Made by a program: the position numbers and the translations under genes
Notes under the pieces: generated by a model
The model's database searches: none
What the model saw: the letters and a program-made list of their open reading frames with translations, nothing else
Told to the model about the DNA's origin: nothing
In this document: positions 62,101 to 64,000 of the stretch, piece by piece
How positions within the stretch are numbered: position 1 is the stretch's first letter
Layout of the letters: every line of letters begins with the position of its first letter
From: Atrichornis clamosus
Lineage: Eukaryota > Chordata > Aves > Passeriformes > Menuridae
Direction of reading: 5' to 3'
DNA length: 64,000 nucleotides
NCBI GenBank assembly: GCA_013400975.1
Contig: WBMZ01002991.1
Span: 1-64,000, forward strand

Positions 62101-63870
62101 CTACTTAAGAAGCTGAGAGTGAGTTAGAAACATTGATGAAGCCTCTATTTTGTGAGGTGGGTATGTGTTTTTTATTATGATTTTGAAAAAGCATAGAAAA
62201 TGCAAACAATTTGCCCAAGTCCAGGCACAGAGCTATTTAAAAGCTCATAATAGAGTCCAGAAGTTTTCTTCCATGGCATGTGTTCCGATCAACAATTACA
62301 AATAAGGTCTTTTGCCCTTCTCTGGAAGGAAGTGATGAATTTTTGCATTCTGTTAGTGTTTCAAGTGGCTCTTTTGATTTTTGATTTCTGACTAATGGAA
62401 TAAGTGAGTCTCACAGATACTTTTGCTCTGCTGTCCTCTGCTCTTGTGGTGGCCTTAGATCAAAGTTTGGGGAGATAACAGTCTGTAATAGGGGAGTTAG
62501 TGGAAATCAAACATGTTCACTGGATCCAGGCCAGACATAATCTGGGGTTCAGAAATGTTCAGTGTTTTTCATTACTTTTTTATTTTTAAGCATTCCGTCA
62601 TGGTCAGATGCACAAGTAGTCTTTTAATAAATCCTCTTCCACGTTCGGACTTGCAGCTCAGGTTTGCAGGCCCATGGGGGCTGGATTATTTGAATATGTC
62701 TGAGAAGTGAAACTGAACATTTGTAGGTGCAACAATTACAGGCAGCCAATCTAGCGAATCTTGTAATTTTGATAACCTTTGTTATTATAAGACGTTGCAT
62801 GCAAAACTGTCAGCTCTGCTTGCCCTCTGCATCAGCAGCTCTGACGTGGACCCTCAACGCTTCTGTGTGCCAGGCTGGTTGCTCACCCCTGCTCAAGCAG
62901 CCTCGCTCTAGGGGTGCTTGTCTTGGGCGGTGACCTGGAGAAGCTTTTTCTTGGGTTCTTGGTTATTTGCACCACTTTCCCTTTTGGCTTTGGGAGATAA
63001 ACCCAGTGGGTGGATTTCTGCCTCCTGCTTCATGCCAGTGGGATCCTGGATTTGCTGTGGCAAGAAGTAAATCAGGATTAGAATTTTCTTTAAACCGGTG
63101 TTCGCCTTTAAAAGCCTTTTTTGGAATAAATTACTCTGACAGTAAGTACCAAAATAGGTATCGATAAAATATGAATTTATGCATGCCAGCATTTATCTCT
63201 TTTGTATCTATTCACAAATACATACCTACGAAAATTGACTCTAGCTCCATATGGCTCCTAATCTCTTCCCTCCCCCGGCTGTCAGCTTCTCCTCACCTGG
63301 ATGAATAAAAGGGAGCAGAGTGCTGGGCCACGAACTGAAGGTGGGTGTAGCAGAAAAGTTTTATTGAATATCTTTTTCTCTGGGACATCACTTTGGCTCC
63401 TCAAGTGCTTCTCAGTTTGTATGGAAAATTAAAAAGGTGATGCAGTTTGGTGCCAATCTTAGTTTCACATTCTGAAAAAAGAGTGAATATACTCAGAGGG
63501 TTAGTTACTTATGTGCTGATTTTCTGGGCAGCAGTGGTTGTGTGACAGTTATTATTGCTTTAGACACTTTTCAGTACACATTATGGCTATCAATTATAAT
63601 CACTTATTTTTTAATCTGAAATTTACTGTTGACTGAAGTGGAGATGACAGGCCTGCTTGTAATCTGTTCAATAGGGCTATAAGGAAGTTGAGATACCTCC
63701 AGTCCAAGACCTTCCATTTTCTGAGCATAAGCACCATTTATTTTACTCAGTTCTGAAGTGTTTAAGTTTATAATCTATGGTGAGATTTGTAATACACTGT
63801 TTGAGTGAAATTATGCAAATCCATTGCTGTAGTGTAAAATGATGTGAGATCTTTGGGAGGAAAACCACCC
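53121..63870. other. AT-rich tract without recognisable genes
   Basis: Apart from short open frames there is no coding signal and no clear mobile element. It contains a TTACGTAA palindrome (59498-59505) and an 11-bp tandem duplication of TGTTTATATAC (60371-60392). A stretch around 62150-62260 has faint MIR-tail-like wording (AATTTGCCCAAGTCCAGGCA), too decayed to call. Confidence 0.55.
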
Positions 63871-64000
63871 ATTTCTCCTGCCCTAATGTGTCGGGAGGCG
63901 AAAGGTGCAGGTTTCCCATGTCACTGCAGCGGGGGTGGTGGGATGCACAGCTCACTGCCTCGCTGCCCACACAGCACTGCCGGAAAACCCGCACGGGTCG
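63871..64000. promoter_or_regulatory. CpG-rich right edge, possible start of another island
   Basis: The final 130 bases gain CpG (TGTCGGGAGGCG, CAGCGGGGG, GCCGGAAAACCCGCACGGGTCG) after 10 kb of AT-rich DNA. A CpG island or GC-rich exon may continue past the window edge. Too little is visible to say more. Confidence 0.3.

Noticed and set aside
62150..62260. Faint MIR/L2-tail-like wording
   Set aside because: Only short fragments (AATTTGCCCAAGTCC, GGCACAGAGCT) match; too decayed to call by eye.
1..64000. CRISPR arrays, operons, tRNA/rRNA genes, prokaryotic-type systems
   Set aside because: No spaced direct-repeat arrays, no cloverleaf-forming tRNA sequence, no rRNA text; the sequence is vertebrate in character.

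Overview
The window looks like bird genomic DNA. No protein-coding gene can be called with confidence on either strand. The main evidence for a bird is three fragments of CR1 LINE (the dominant avian retrotransposon). Two of them carry the typical 3'-end text, and one still encodes a recognisable piece of the CR1 ORF2 C-terminus. A long-terminal-repeat fragment of an avian endogenous-retrovirus type, low overall repeat density, and a CpG island that gives way abruptly to AT-rich DNA fit the same picture. The LTR resembles a family I remember from neoavian and passerine genomes; that is recollection, not a database result.

Left end (1-2690): a CpG island of about 2.7 kb holds a clear plus-strand core promoter. 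A TATA box at 1036-1045 lies exactly 30 bp upstream of a perfect initiator (A+1 at 1066). It is followed by a short ATG-free exon ending in a consensus splice donor at 1180/1181. Upstream are a full CRE palindrome and a CACGTG E-box. Downstream, in presumed intron 1, are two TTATGTAA elements and a 12-bp tandem repeat of bZIP-like half sites. I could not identify the gene.

Middle and right (2691-63870): AT-rich, non-coding-looking DNA, either a very long first intron of that gene, intergenic DNA, or both. It contains a MIR-like tRNA-derived SINE remnant (about 22955-23060), simple repeats, three CR1 insertions (35803-35984, the split element at 46561-48236, and 52022-52100) and an LTR nested inside the split CR1. 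One minus-strand segment (32337-32489) looks like a real internal coding exon: good splice sites, 51 codons, phase 0 to 0, and only one open frame. I do not recognise the protein. Three weaker minus-strand exon candidates (20931-21068, 41736-41893, 43739-43848) are recorded only as findings.

A small isolated GC/CpG-rich patch at about 52900-53120 may be an alternative promoter or exon. The last 120 bases turn CpG-rich and may be the edge of another island. I found no CRISPR array, operon, tRNA or rRNA gene, and nothing that looks like an undescribed multi-gene system. The most interesting items are the promoter architecture with its bZIP cluster, the orphan exon, the LTR-in-CR1 junction with missing CR1 sequence, and a compact inverted-plus-direct repeat at 39496-39581.
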